Positions 23,653-33,147 are shown, counted from the stretch's first letter. The stretch: DNA of 64,000 nt from Candidatus Competibacteraceae bacterium (GCA_016713505.1 JADJPA010000002.1:248001-312000); one strand, 5' to 3'. Translations and numbers: made by a program. Notes: a model not told the origin generated them from the sequence alone.

Positions 23653-23990
23653 ACGTAATGTCCCCGTTTATGGGACGTAATGTCCCCGTTTATGGGACGT
23701 AATGTCCCCGTTTATGGGACGTAATGTCCCCGTTTATGGGACGTAATGTCCCCGTTTATGGGATGAAAAACTCCAATGTCCCCGTTTATGGGATTTTTTC
23801 GAGCTTTTCGACACAAATCCGCAATAAATTTCAGAATAACTCCTTGTTAATCAATTAATTGCTTTTTCATTTTTTTCAAACCGTCCCCCGCGTGACACTT
23901 CGGATGCCAGCGCTGGCTGGCGGCGATTTCAGAGGGAGAAACCGGCCGGACCAAAGCGGTGAGCGCCAGCAAATGTCCCCGTTTATGGGA
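23653..23990 (+). repeat. Iteron array of a Rep-dependent replication origin
   Basis: Five perfect head-to-tail 22-bp units begin at 23653, 23675, 23697, 23719 and 23741, each with the core AATGTCCCCGTTTATGGG. Two further separate copies of the core lie at 23775-23792 and 23972-23989. A 22-bp period is two helix turns, as in classical iteron plasmids, so the initiator would bind one face of the DNA. No spacers exist, which rules out CRISPR. The Rep_3 initiator gene starts 60 bp after the last copy. I did not find a convincing DnaA box. Confidence 0.93.
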
Positions 23991-23995
23991 TAAAT

Positions 23996-24044
23996 ATGTC
24001 CCCGTAAAATTTCTCTTGACAGGGGGACATTTTTGCTAGACTAC
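23996..24044 (+). promoter_or_regulatory. rep promoter overlapped by inverted half-iterons
   Basis: ATGTCCCC (23996-24003) and GGGGACAT (24023-24030) are half-iterons in inverted orientation with a 19-bp spacer. TTGACA at 24016-24021 is a perfect -35 box lying between the arms, and TAGACT (24037-24042) or GACTAC (24039-24044) could be the -10. The rep ATG is at 24050, so the leader would be very short. Rep dimers binding inverted half-iterons to repress their own promoter is the established scheme in iteron plasmids. Confidence 0.75.
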
Positions 24045-24049
24045 GAGAC

Positions 24050-25462
24050 ATGGCACGCAGTAGGGAAAAGCACAATAGCGTGGATGCGGGCCGAAGAATG
24101 GTCGTCGCCGATCTGGCCGATCAAAATCTTAAAAAGCACATTGCCGCCATCCACATCAACAACCGGCTGACGCTTACCCAGCGTAAAGCCTCGAATGTAT
24201 TGTTGTATAATGCCTACGAAAGCCTGTTGACCGCGCGGGTGCACCGTATTCGGGTCAAGGATCTCGCCGAGGCGATCGGATTCAACACCCACAACCTCGA
24301 CCCCCTCAAGGAAGCCCTGAAAACGCTGGCGCGCACGGTGTTGGAATGGAACATCCTCGATGAGGATGGCCGTCAGGAAGAGTGGGGCGCCACCACCTTG
24401 CTGGCTCAGGCGGTCATCCGGGGAGGCTACTGCGTTTACGCCTACAGCCCCGAACTTTGCGAGAAGCTCTATCGGCCCGAAATTTATGCACTGCTCAACC
24501 TCAGTATCCAACGCAAATTCAGCAGCAGCTACGCCCTGGCCCTGTACGAGAACTGCCTGCGCTACCGGCGGATCGGCACCACCGGCTGGATCGGATTGGA
24601 CATCCTCAAGCGCTTGTTGGGGATCAGTGAAGCGGATGGTTATTATCAGGATTTTCGAAAGTTTAACGACAAAGTGATCAAACCGGCGGTGCGGCAGGTG
24701 AACGACACTTCGGATCTGGTGCTGGAAATCGATTACCAGCGCGATCACCGCAGGATCACGGCGGTGCGGTTCCGCGTCAGCGACAACCCGCAGATGTTGT
24801 TGTTCGCCCAACATCAGGCCGGGTTGGCCGCCGCCGAGGAACCGCCGCCGGCCGTCGACAAGCCAGAGGATCGTTTGCAGCGCCTGGAGCACGTGCGCGA
24901 GAAGCTTTCGACTTTCGGTTTGAGCGCCCGCCAGATCCGCATGGCGCTGGCCACTTACCAACCGGATTATCTGGAAGAAAATATCGCAATCGCCGAGCGT
25001 GATATGACGGCGGGCAAGGTGCATAATTTACCAGCGTATTTGATGGCCGCCTTTCGCGAGGACTATCGCGCCTCGAAGGTGACAAGGCCGCTGCTTCCGT
25101 CCAATTCCACCACCGCGCCGGCCCAAACTGAGGAAGCCGCATTGCCGGAAGCCCAGCAAGAGCGCTTGCGCACGCAATTTTTGGCTGCGCGCTTGCAAGC
25201 GGCCCTGGATCGCCTGACCCAAGTCGAACGGAAAGCGCTGGAATCCGACTATGTAGACCTGCTGGAGCGGGGCGACGGATTTGAAGCACGGCTTATTTTG
25301 GGGTTGTATCGCAAGAACGGGTTGCACAGTAAAATCGTGGAAAGTCACTTTCGGGCGTTCGCGCGCGAGCGGTTGGTCGAACCCTACGATGAAACGGAAT
25401 TTGCCGCCTACGCTTCTTCGCAGAGCCGGAACGAGCACGAACCGCTGAAGGAGGTGTCTTGA
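24050..25462 (+). CDS. Rep_3 family (RepB/RepE/TrfA-like) replication initiator
   Basis: A 470-residue initiator next to its iterons. The first winged-helix domain covers about residues 30-140 (NNRLTLTQRKASNVLLYNAY, RVKDLAEAIGFNTHNLDPLK, EALKTLARTVLEWNIL). The second is at about 145-260 (RPEIYALLNLSIQRKFSS, SSYALALYENCLRYRRIG, WIGLDILKRLLGI, DFRKFNDKVIKPAVRQVN). The last 190 residues are a charged, mostly helical extension not seen in the short RepE/RepA proteins, which makes this protein long for the family. It would bind the 22-bp repeats, melt the AT-rich segment and load the helicase. Codon use and GC match the neighbours, so it is not a recent arrival. Confidence 0.92.
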   Translation: MARSREKHNSVDAGRRMVVADLADQNLKKHIAAIHINNRLTLTQRKASNVLLYNAYESLLTARVHRIRVKDLAEAIGFNTHNLDPLKEALKTLARTVLEWNILDEDGRQEEWGATTLLAQAVIRGGYCVYAYSPELCEKLYRPEIYALLNLSIQRKFSSSYALALYENCLRYRRIGTTGWIGLDILKRLLGISEADGYYQDFRKFNDKVIKPAVRQVNDTSDLVLEIDYQRDHRRITAVRFRVSDNPQMLLFAQHQAGLAAAEEPPPAVDKPEDRLQRLEHVREKLSTFGLSARQIRMALATYQPDYLEENIAIAERDMTAGKVHNLPAYLMAAFREDYRASKVTRPLLPSNSTTAPAQTEEAALPEAQQERLRTQFLAARLQAALDRLTQVERKALESDYVDLLERGDGFEARLILGLYRKNGLHSKIVESHFRAFARERLVEPYDETEFAAYASSQSRNEHEPLKEVS

Positions 25463-25487
25463 GGCTCTCACCCTGGAAGCGAAACGG

Positions 25488-28070
25488 ATGGATCGGCTGA
25501 GCTTGCAAGCAGGCTTTTGCTCCAAAAAGTTGGGGCCGTCAGCGCGCGCGTTTTTTGAAGCTCGAAGCCCCAACGGACGAGTCCGGCGGGTTGGCTTGCT
25601 GCTGCTTTGGGTGTGCTGGGTCGGGCTGACCTTCTCGCTGGCCGCCGGGGCGGCCGCTCAGCCCGAGCGCTTGACCGAGAGCAACTTCGATAGCTACGGG
25701 TTGCGTTTGTGGGTCGGCGGCGGCCTGTTGCTGCTGGGGATGCTCGGCATCCCCGTGGTCATGCTGTTCGGCCGATACCGCCATGTCGTCGGGGAGCGAA
25801 ACGAGCTCAAGGGACGCATCGGCGGCTTGAACGACCGGCAGTGGGAGCTGGAAGTCGAAGTCGAGCGGTGGCGCCAGGGCAACACCGCCCGCCAGCACCA
25901 ACTGGAAACGGAAGTCCACCAGCTGCGGCAGGATGTGGCCCGCCAGCGCGGGCTGGAAGCGGAAATCCAACGGTTGCAGCAAAGCCTGGAAACGCTGCGG
26001 GAGAGCGAGCAGCGCTATCGGATGATCACCCAGCAGCTGCCGGCGGGCATCTTCATGACCGATCTGCAAGGCGAGTGCCGTTACGTCAACGACCGCTGGT
26101 GCCAGATGACCGGGCTGACCGCCGAGCAGGCCGCGGGGGTGCCGTGGACCCAGGCCGTGCATCCCGACGAGCGCGAGCAGGTGTTAAAGACGTGGCGGCA
26201 AGCGGTGCGAGAGGGGAGCGAGTTTGCGGTCGACCACCGGTTTCGAAGCCTCTCGGGCCGGACGACCTGGCTGGATACTCGCGCCGTGCCTTTGCGCGAC
26301 CGAGCCGGCCGCGTGACCCACTATCTGGGCGCCAATACCGATATCGCCGATCTCAAGCGCACCGAGGAAACCCTGCGCGCCAGCGAAGCCCGCTTTCGCA
26401 GTTATTTCGAATTGCCCCTGGTCGGCATCGCCTTGATCGGGCCGGACAAGCGCTGGTGGGAGGTCAACGACCGGCTGTGTGATTTGCTCGGTTACCGGCG
26501 CTCGCAATTGCTGCGCTTGAGCTGGGCGGAACTGACCTATCCTGACGATCTGGCGACCGATCTAGCCCAATTCGACCGGATGATGAACCGGCGGATTGAT
26601 GGTTATTCGCTCGAAAAACGGTTCCTGCGTCAGGATGGCGCCTTGCTTCACGCCAGCGTTTCCACCCGCTGCGTGCGCCGCCCCAACGGCGTGGTGGATT
26701 ACTTCGTGGCGGTCATCCAGGACATCACCGAACGCAAACAGGCGGAAGAGCACATCCAGCATCTGGCGCATTTCGACGTGCTGACCGGCCTACCCAACCG
26801 AGCGCTGCTGGGCGACCGTCTGGAGCAGGCGGTGTTGCGGGCCTTGCGCGACCGCGTGCAAGTGGGCGTGCTGTTGGTCGATCTGGATCACTTCAAGCGG
26901 ATCAACGACACGCTCGGCCACACGGTCGGGGATCAGTTGCTGCGGGAGGTCGCAAAGCGCTTGCAGGACTGCGTGCGGCAAGGCGACACCATCTCCCGGC
27001 AGGGCGGAGATGAATTCGCCATCGTCTTGCCCGATCTGGAAGAAAACGACGGCGCCGCCCGGATGGCGGAGCGGATTCTGGGCGTGGTGAGCGAGCCTTA
27101 TCAGATCGAGGATCACGAGCTGCATATCAATTGCAGCGTCGGCATCAGCCTGTGTCCCCGCGATGGCCGCAGCGCCGAAAACCTGCTCAAGAATGCCGAC
27201 AGCGCGCTGTATCGGGCCAAGGATTTGGGCCGCAACAGCTACCAATTTTATCTGTCTGGCGCCACGATCATCGCCCGCGAGCGGCTGAATCTGGAAAATA
27301 GCCTGCGCCATGCCGTAGAGCGCCAGCAACTGGAATTGTATTATCAGCCCAAATGGGATTTTCACATCGGCGCCATTACCGGCGCCGAGGCGCTGGTCCG
27401 TTGGAACCATCCCGAACTCGGCTTGCTGCCGCCGGCTCGCTTCATTCCGATCGCCGAGGACAGCGGACTGGTGTTGCCGGTAGGTGAATGGGTCTTGCGG
27501 ACGGCGGTTCGCACGATCGGCCAACTGCATAAAAACAGCTATCCCGGATTTCGGATCGCGGTCAATTTATCGGCCCGCCAATTCCGGCAAAGCGATTTGA
27601 CCGATCTGGTGAAAGGGTTATTGGCGGAAACCGGCTTTGAGCCAGCCTGTCTGGAACTGGAGCTGACCGAAGGGATTTTGATGCATCACACCGAGGATAA
27701 TATCGCGGCGCTGAGAGCCTTTAAAACGATGGGGGTTCGAATCGCCATCGACGATTTTGGCACCGGCTACTCGTCGCTGGGCTATTTGCAACGGTTTCCG
27801 GTCGACGTTTTGAAAATCGATCGCTCTTTCGTCACCGATTTACCGACCAGCGACAGCAACGCCGCTATCGTGGATGCGATTGTCACTCTGGCGCACGGCC
27901 TCGGGCTGGAGGTGGTGGCGGAGGGTGTGGAAACGCTCGAACATGTCGAGTTCCTGCGGGCGCACGGTTGCGATCAAGGCCAGGGTTATTATTTCGGTCG
28001 GCCTTTGCCATTCGCTGAGTTTCAGAACCTGCTAGCGCACGATCGGCTGCGCGCGGCGGCGGTGGCCTGA
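25488..28070 (+). CDS. PAS-PAS-GGDEF-EAL membrane protein
   Basis: 860 residues. Two hydrophobic spans (about 36-55 and 73-95) bracket a short periplasmic loop; then a coiled coil (about 100-170) leads into two PAS domains (about 175-290 and 300-425), a GGDEF domain (about 430-590) with RQGGDEFAIVLPD, and an EAL domain (about 605-850) with GAEALVRWNHPE, LELELTEGILM and DDFGTGYSSLGYL. Both catalytic motifs are intact, so it may synthesise or hydrolyse c-di-GMP. It follows the rep gene by 25 bp on the same strand and may be read from the same transcript, an odd pairing for a replication gene. Confidence 0.92.
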   Translation: MDRLSLQAGFCSKKLGPSARAFFEARSPNGRVRRVGLLLLWVCWVGLTFSLAAGAAAQPERLTESNFDSYGLRLWVGGGLLLLGMLGIPVVMLFGRYRHVVGERNELKGRIGGLNDRQWELEVEVERWRQGNTARQHQLETEVHQLRQDVARQRGLEAEIQRLQQSLETLRESEQRYRMITQQLPAGIFMTDLQGECRYVNDRWCQMTGLTAEQAAGVPWTQAVHPDEREQVLKTWRQAVREGSEFAVDHRFRSLSGRTTWLDTRAVPLRDRAGRVTHYLGANTDIADLKRTEETLRASEARFRSYFELPLVGIALIGPDKRWWEVNDRLCDLLGYRRSQLLRLSWAELTYPDDLATDLAQFDRMMNRRIDGYSLEKRFLRQDGALLHASVSTRCVRRPNGVVDYFVAVIQDITERKQAEEHIQHLAHFDVLTGLPNRALLGDRLEQAVLRALRDRVQVGVLLVDLDHFKRINDTLGHTVGDQLLREVAKRLQDCVRQGDTISRQGGDEFAIVLPDLEENDGAARMAERILGVVSEPYQIEDHELHINCSVGISLCPRDGRSAENLLKNADSALYRAKDLGRNSYQFYLSGATIIARERLNLENSLRHAVERQQLELYYQPKWDFHIGAITGAEALVRWNHPELGLLPPARFIPIAEDSGLVLPVGEWVLRTAVRTIGQLHKNSYPGFRIAVNLSARQFRQSDLTDLVKGLLAETGFEPACLELELTEGILMHHTEDNIAALRAFKTMGVRIAIDDFGTGYSSLGYLQRFPVDVLKIDRSFVTDLPTSDSNAAIVDAIVTLAHGLGLEVVAEGVETLEHVEFLRAHGCDQGQGYYFGRPLPFAEFQNLLAHDRLRAAAVA

Positions 28071-28234
28071 GCGCCACCGCTGGCTCATATCGACCGATGG
28101 CCAGTGACCCTTTACCGAACAGGCCGTGCGTTGCGGGTCTTCGCATCGACGGCCGACCGGTTTTTACAAAATGCGCCTTACAATAGTTTTACGAAAATGC
28201 GGGCTTTTATTGGAATACAGAACTGGAGATGAGC

Positions 28235-28705
28235 ATGAAAGAATTTATTCCGTGGGCGGATGAGCTTTCGGTCGGTATCGAGGAAATTGATGAGCAGCAT
28301 AAGGTGCTGGTGGTCTTGATTAACAAGCTCTATGATGAAACAGTAAAACCCTATCCCAATTCCACCGTTGTCGAAGATATTTTAAACGAGCTCGTCCAAT
28401 ACACTATCGTTCATTTTGCGCTTGAAGAAAGCCTGTTCCGCATATTTGATTACCCTTATTATGAAGCGCACAGAAAACAGCATGAAGACCTCAAGAAAGA
28501 GGTGATTGCAATTCAAAATAAATTCAGGACCGATGCCAAAGCGGTCAACCTGGAGCTTATCCATTTTCTGAGAAAATGGCTGCGAGAACACATCATGGGG
28601 ACCGATAAGAAATACACCGGATTCTTCCTCGAAAAAGGGCTGAAAGGAAGCTGGAACAAGCGCTCTTGGATAGGGAAAATCTGGGATTCGGTCTATTCCA
28701 AATAA
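28235..28705 (+). CDS. Bacteriohemerythrin
   Basis: A 156-residue single-domain hemerythrin. I prefer the second ATG (28235), which has GGAG at the proper distance, over the one at 28229 that abuts it. Diiron ligands follow the family pattern: WADELSVGIEEIDEQHK (first His), HFALEESLF (His and Glu), HRKQHEDL (two His) and REHIMGTDKKY (His and Asp). Such proteins bind O2 reversibly and supply or sense oxygen in microaerobic bacteria. The C-terminal 30 residues are an extra basic/aromatic tail. It follows a c-di-GMP gene; an oxygen-related link is possible but unproven. Confidence 0.93.
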   Translation: MKEFIPWADELSVGIEEIDEQHKVLVVLINKLYDETVKPYPNSTVVEDILNELVQYTIVHFALEESLFRIFDYPYYEAHRKQHEDLKKEVIAIQNKFRTDAKAVNLELIHFLRKWLREHIMGTDKKYTGFFLEKGLKGSWNKRSWIGKIWDSVYSK

Positions 28706-28723
28706 ACTCGCGGGTGCGGTTCG

Positions 28724-29353
28724 ATGCCGGCCGTCGAACAACCCGTTTCGTTCGCTGCGGGTTCGCTGCGTCTGGAGGGGCGGTTGTGTCAAATGGCCGG
28801 GCCGAAGGCGGCGCTCATCACCCACCCTCATCCGCTGTATGGCGGCGATCTCGACAACCCGGTGGTAGGGGTCATCGCCGCCGCCTACCAGCGACGGGGT
28901 TACACCACGCTGCGCTTCAATTTCCGGGGCGTGAACGCCAGCGAAGGCCAGTACGCTGACGGTCCGGGCGAGCGGGACGACGTTCGAGCCGCCGCGACGT
29001 ATCTGGCCGAACGTGACAAGATCGTGACCGACCTGGCCGGTTACTCCTTCGGGGCTTGGATCAACCTGACGCTCGCGCCGCCGCTGGCCTCGGCGCGCCG
29101 GCAACTGCTGGTGGCGCCGCCGCTGGCTTTTCTGGATTTCAGCAATCTGCCCGAGCCGGTTGCCGAATGGCTGGTCATCGTCGGCGAGCGCGACGAGTTC
29201 GCGCCGCCGGCGCGGTTGCGAGAATGGCTGCGACGCTGGCAGCCGACCGCCCGGTTGCACGTGCTGCCGGGAACCGACCATTTTTATGGCGATGCCTTGG
29301 ACCGCTTGGCGGTGTCGGTCGAAGCGTTGCTAGACCCGTCGCTGGATCGATAG
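28724..29353 (+). CDS. Alpha/beta hydrolase (COG2945-like)
   Basis: A 209-residue single-domain hydrolase of the short dienelactone-hydrolase-like type (COG2945). HPHPLYGGDLDNPVV near residue 35 is the family hallmark; the nucleophile elbow is GYSFGAW (Ser near residue 108), the acid Asp is in VGERDEFAPP and the His in GTDHFYGD. The substrate is unknown. It begins 18 bp after the hemerythrin stop on the same strand and is convergent with the transporter gene. Confidence 0.85.
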   Translation: MPAVEQPVSFAAGSLRLEGRLCQMAGPKAALITHPHPLYGGDLDNPVVGVIAAAYQRRGYTTLRFNFRGVNASEGQYADGPGERDDVRAAATYLAERDKIVTDLAGYSFGAWINLTLAPPLASARRQLLVAPPLAFLDFSNLPEPVAEWLVIVGERDEFAPPARLREWLRRWQPTARLHVLPGTDHFYGDALDRLAVSVEALLDPSLDR

Positions 29354-29384
29354 CGACAGGCTTTGGAACGGTTCGGCGCGCCGT

Positions 29385-31349
29385 TCAAATCTTCAGCGGA
29401 ATCACGATCATCTGGATTTCCCGCATGTGCAGGCGGCGCTGCATGGCGAGGGCCGTGTGGTTGTGCAGCCACGAGATCAGCCAGCTCTCGTTGTCGAAGA
29501 TCAGCTTGCTCCCCAGGCAAACCGAAGTAGGGTAGTCCGCCACCACTTTAACCACCAGTTCTTCCAGCTTGTTCTCTACGTCGGTGCCGTAAGCGGCATA
29601 AGAGGTGGCGGCCAGACCCTGGCTATGGCAATAGTTGACGTAGTAACGCAAGGAATTTTCGATCTGGTATTGCAAGGAGCGCAGCGCGCCCTTGCCGCCG
29701 TAGCTTTCCGCGTCCACCTCGCCGATGCTCACAAAAACAAAGTTCTTGAAGTGCCCGCTGAATACTTCATTGATCCATTTGAGGGCGTACATGCCCAAGC
29801 CGCGGTTTTTGCCGATCAGGAAGATGGCGGTCGGTTGTTCGGGAGCCAGCGGCGGTTCGGGCAGGTCCTCGCCCCAGTCGGGGCGGGGCGCATATAGCGC
29901 GTCGATCTTGCGCAACTGTTGGCGGACGTGTTCGTAGTGGCGCTTGACCAGAGCGCAGAGCGCGATGAGCAGACCGGTGATCAAGATGGTCAGCCAGCCG
30001 CCCTCGGTGAATTTTTCCACCACGGTGACGATCAGGATGCCGCCGGTCACCGCGAACCCGAGCAGAGATAGCAGCAGGTGCGGTTTCCAGTCGATCTCAT
30101 CGTAACGGCTGGCCCACCAATGCTTGCATAGCCCGAGCAAGGACAGCGAAAAAGTAATGAAGACATTGATGCTGTAAAGCACCACCAGCACCGACACGTC
30201 ACCCTTGGTCCACAGCAGGATGACGAGCGCGCCCAGCCCCATCAGCAGGATGCCGTTTTGGGTGACCAGCCGGCCAGACAGGTTGCGAAACTGTCGCGGT
30301 ACCCAGGAATCCACCGCCATGTTGGCCAGCACCGTCGGACCGCCGAGAAAGCCGGTGTTGGCGGCGACGAACAGCAAGCCGCCTTCCAGCGCCAGCACCA
30401 CCGCCAGCAAGGCATGATCGACCAGCGGCCCAAATCCCCAACTGTCGATGATGGCGCTGAAAGTGACCGCGTTCAGCGTTTGGTGGGGAACGTATTGGGC
30501 CTGCCACAGCAAGTACAACAAGATGACGCCGCCCGCGGTAAAGCTGAGCGAGGCGGCCATGTAGAACATGGTGTATTTACCGGTGCGGACGCGGGGCTCG
30601 CTCAACATGTTGACGTTGTTGGAAACCGCCTCAAGGCCGGTGTAGGTGCCGCCGCCCAATGAGTAAGCCCGCAAGAACAACGAAACGGCAAAGACCCAGC
30701 CCATTTGTTGGGTCAGCTGTTGGGTTTCGGTGATCGTGTCCGGGATCAGATGAGGCAGCCCTTCGAAGTGCGCGATAATTCCGTAGACGATCAGAAAGGC
30801 GTGGGTGAGGAAAAATCCCATGAAAATCGGCAACAGCACCCGAATGGATTCCTTCATCCCGCGCAAGTTGAGCATGATCAAGACGATAATCAGCGCGACT
30901 TGGGTCGGCAGCTTGTACGCTTGCGCGCCGGGCGGCAGCAGGCTGAACAGAGCGTCCACGCCGGCGGCGATCGAAATAGCGATGGTCAGTATGTAGTCCA
31001 CCAGCAACGCCGACCCCGATACCAAGCCGGCGCGCGGCCCCAGCAGTTGGGTGGCGACCTTGTAGCCGCCGCCGCCGCTGGGGAACAATTCAATCACCTG
31101 GTTGTACGCCAGGGCGATCACGAACACGGTAAGCGAAGTGGCGGCGGCGAGATAAAGCCCGAAATGGGTGTACTGACCCAGGGCTAAAAAGGCTTGCTCC
31201 GGGCCGTAACAGGCGGAGGATAAACCGTCGGCCCCCAGACCGATCCAAGCCAGAAAGGCGACCATGGCCAAATTATGGCGGGTCTCGGGGTTGAGCGGGT
31301 CGTACGGCTTGCCGAAGACCGCGTCCTTGAGTTTATCGATGAACGGCAT
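29385..31349 (-). CDS. APC-superfamily transporter, KimA-like
   Basis: A 654-residue protein with about 12 membrane spans in residues 25-480 and a soluble C-terminal domain of about 150 residues. The N-terminal half has the APC pattern: GLGADGLSSACYGPEQAF, FPSGGGGYKVATQLLGP and DYILTIAISIAAGVDAL. The overall layout resembles Bacillus KimA, a potassium/proton symporter gated by c-di-AMP, but this organism is a gammaproteobacterium where c-di-AMP is rare, so the regulatory ligand is open. Potassium import is a guess by similarity; amino acid transport remains possible. Confidence 0.8.
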   Translation of the reverse strand: MPFIDKLKDAVFGKPYDPLNPETRHNLAMVAFLAWIGLGADGLSSACYGPEQAFLALGQYTHFGLYLAAATSLTVFVIALAYNQVIELFPSGGGGYKVATQLLGPRAGLVSGSALLVDYILTIAISIAAGVDALFSLLPPGAQAYKLPTQVALIIVLIMLNLRGMKESIRVLLPIFMGFFLTHAFLIVYGIIAHFEGLPHLIPDTITETQQLTQQMGWVFAVSLFLRAYSLGGGTYTGLEAVSNNVNMLSEPRVRTGKYTMFYMAASLSFTAGGVILLYLLWQAQYVPHQTLNAVTFSAIIDSWGFGPLVDHALLAVVLALEGGLLFVAANTGFLGGPTVLANMAVDSWVPRQFRNLSGRLVTQNGILLMGLGALVILLWTKGDVSVLVVLYSINVFITFSLSLLGLCKHWWASRYDEIDWKPHLLLSLLGFAVTGGILIVTVVEKFTEGGWLTILITGLLIALCALVKRHYEHVRQQLRKIDALYAPRPDWGEDLPEPPLAPEQPTAIFLIGKNRGLGMYALKWINEVFSGHFKNFVFVSIGEVDAESYGGKGALRSLQYQIENSLRYYVNYCHSQGLAATSYAAYGTDVENKLEELVVKVVADYPTSVCLGSKLIFDNESWLISWLHNHTALAMQRRLHMREIQMIVIPLKI

Positions 31350-31490
31350 GGGCGTTTCTTCTCATCATTGGTCTTATGCCGGCGCTCACTATACTCCAAA
31401 ACCCGCCGCTCGCGGTCCGTGGCAGGCGCGCGCCAACAGGCTCCGAGCGGCCTTGGAAAGCCCTATCGGCCCTGCTTCCGGGCGATGTGG

Positions 31491-32801
31491 TCAAGCCATG
31501 ACTCGGGCCTGCGGGAAACGCACCGTGACCCGCAAGCCCGAGCCGTTTTGAGAGGAGTCCAAATCGATGCGAGCGTGATGCCGGTCGGCGACGCGCCTGA
31601 CGATCGCCAAGCCGAGCCCGCTGCCCGGCGCCGCGGCGTCAGCCCCGCGGTAGAAGCGGTCGAACACGCGCGTTTGTTCGGCGGGCGGGATGCCGGGTCC
31701 GGTGTCGCTGACCGCCAGCACCACCTCGGTTTCGGTCTGACGCACCTCGATATCCACGCGTCCGCCGGCGGGCGTGTAGCGCAAGGCGTTGCCGACCAGA
31801 TTGTCGAGCAAGGCGCGCAGTTCGGCCGGATCGCCGGTCATGGTAGCCGGTTCGCCGGACAACAGACCCAGATCGAGCGCTTTGCTATCGGCGATGGGCG
31901 ACTGCTCCACCACCACGGTTTTGGCGAGCTCAAGCAAATCCATCGGCTCCAACCGACCGGTCGGCTCGGCGTCCAGTCGCGCCATAACCAGCAGTTGTTC
32001 GATCAAATGCGTGGCGCGCCCCAAACCGGCTTCCAAATCTTGAATCGCGCCGGCGCGCTCCTCAGCCGTGCTGGCGTGTCGCGCCAACGCGGCTTGCAGG
32101 CGCACGGCGGTCAGCGGGGTGCGCAGTTCGTGGGCGGCGTCGGCGATGAACTGCCGCTGGTTGTCGAGCGTTTGCGCCAACCGCGCCAGCAGCTCGTCAA
32201 GCGCGCGGATCAGCGGGGTGATTTCCGTCGGCAGGCGATCCGCGGCGACCGGTTCCAGCGCGCCGGGACGGCGGCGCTGGATCTCGGAAGCGATCCGGTA
32301 CAACGGTTGCAAGCTCGCGCCCACGCCGAACCAGACCACTAGCCCCATGCCGGGCAACAGCAGCAGGAACGGCGCGAGGTTGCGCAAGGCGATATCGGCG
32401 CTCATCCGCAAGCGCACCCCTGACGGTTGGGCGACTTGCACGATTCGCTCGCCGGCATGCAGCGCAAACAGCCGCCAGGACTCGTTTTGCCAGGCGAGAT
32501 CGGCGAAGCCGGGTTGGGTGGCGAAGGGCAGTTCCCGCTGGCGCTGGGAGACGTATAACAGACCCCGACTCCGGTCCCAGATTTGCACTGACAGATCGCC
32601 GGTCACCTCGTTGTCGCCGCCGATGGCCAGGACGAGCAGATTTTGGTTGCGCAGCGCCAGCGCGGTTTGTTGCAACTGGTAATCGAACAACGCATTGGTT
32701 TCGGTCCGAGCCTGCCGGTAGGCGGCGTAGCCAGAGGCGGCCAATACGGCGGACAAGCCGGCCAACAGCCACCACAGAAGCCGTTGGCGGATGGAATTCA
32801 C
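31491..32801 (-). CDS. Sensor histidine kinase (QseC/TctE-like), no adjacent response regulator
   Basis: A 436-residue kinase from a GTG at 32801 (NSIRQRLLWWLLAG); a longer TTG start at 32846 exists but adds only an unusual proline-rich leader. Two membrane spans (about residues 8-28 and 145-165) enclose a sensor region; HAMP follows, then HisKA with FIADAAHELRTPLTAVRLQ (phospho-His) and the ATPase domain with NLVGNALRYTP, DTGPGIP and GSGLGLAIV. The family usually sits beside an OmpR-type response regulator, but none is present here. The signal is unknown. Confidence 0.88.
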   Translation of the reverse strand: MNSIRQRLLWWLLAGLSAVLAASGYAAYRQARTETNALFDYQLQQTALALRNQNLLVLAIGGDNEVTGDLSVQIWDRSRGLLYVSQRQRELPFATQPGFADLAWQNESWRLFALHAGERIVQVAQPSGVRLRMSADIALRNLAPFLLLLPGMGLVVWFGVGASLQPLYRIASEIQRRRPGALEPVAADRLPTEITPLIRALDELLARLAQTLDNQRQFIADAAHELRTPLTAVRLQAALARHASTAEERAGAIQDLEAGLGRATHLIEQLLVMARLDAEPTGRLEPMDLLELAKTVVVEQSPIADSKALDLGLLSGEPATMTGDPAELRALLDNLVGNALRYTPAGGRVDIEVRQTETEVVLAVSDTGPGIPPAEQTRVFDRFYRGADAAAPGSGLGLAIVRRVADRHHARIDLDSSQNGSGLRVTVRFPQARVMA

Positions 32802-32883
32802 GAGCGGGTTCCAGCCCGTCGGAGCGGCGGGCCAGATGGGATGCAAGACCGCCGGCCGCCGGAGCGGCGGGCCGGAGCAGACG

Positions 32884-33051
32884 CTAGCGGGGGGCGCGCA
32901 AACGACGGACGGCCGCCAGCCATTCCTGAGCCAACTGCTGCCGTTCCTGCCGGGGTCGGGCTTGATCGGTCGCGATAAAATAGGCGCTCATGGCCTTGAG
33001 CGCCGCGCGGGTTTGCTCCTGAGAGCCAGTGATGCGGGGGGAGGGAAACAT
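32884..33051 (-). CDS. Small basic hypothetical protein
   Basis: A 55-residue ORF from the ATG at 33051, with GAGGTG at good spacing before it. The sequence is mostly helical and basic (SQEQTRAALKAMSAYFIATD, then QERQQLAQEWLAAVRRL). I do not recognise a family. It lies between the histidine kinase and the RHH gene on the same strand, near the plasmid-type maintenance genes, and may belong to them. Confidence 0.5.
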   Translation of the reverse strand: MFPSPRITGSQEQTRAALKAMSAYFIATDQARPRQERQQLAQEWLAAVRRLRAPR

Positions 33052-33147
33052 GACGGCGCACCTCAAAAAATCAAGTTAATAAAAATTTAAATTAATCAAT
33101 TAACTAACAATTAATAAACGATGCAGAACGGCGAGCGCCGCCGCGGC

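Noticed and set aside
23653..23762. Tandem repeats considered as a CRISPR array
   Set aside because: Units are directly adjacent with no spacers and sit before a replication initiator, so they are iterons.
23440..24049. DnaA boxes in the origin region
   Set aside because: No copy close enough to TTATNCACA; only 6/9 matches.
24041..25024. 327-codon ORF opposite the Rep gene
   Set aside because: Antisense shadow; the Rep frame shows family motifs.
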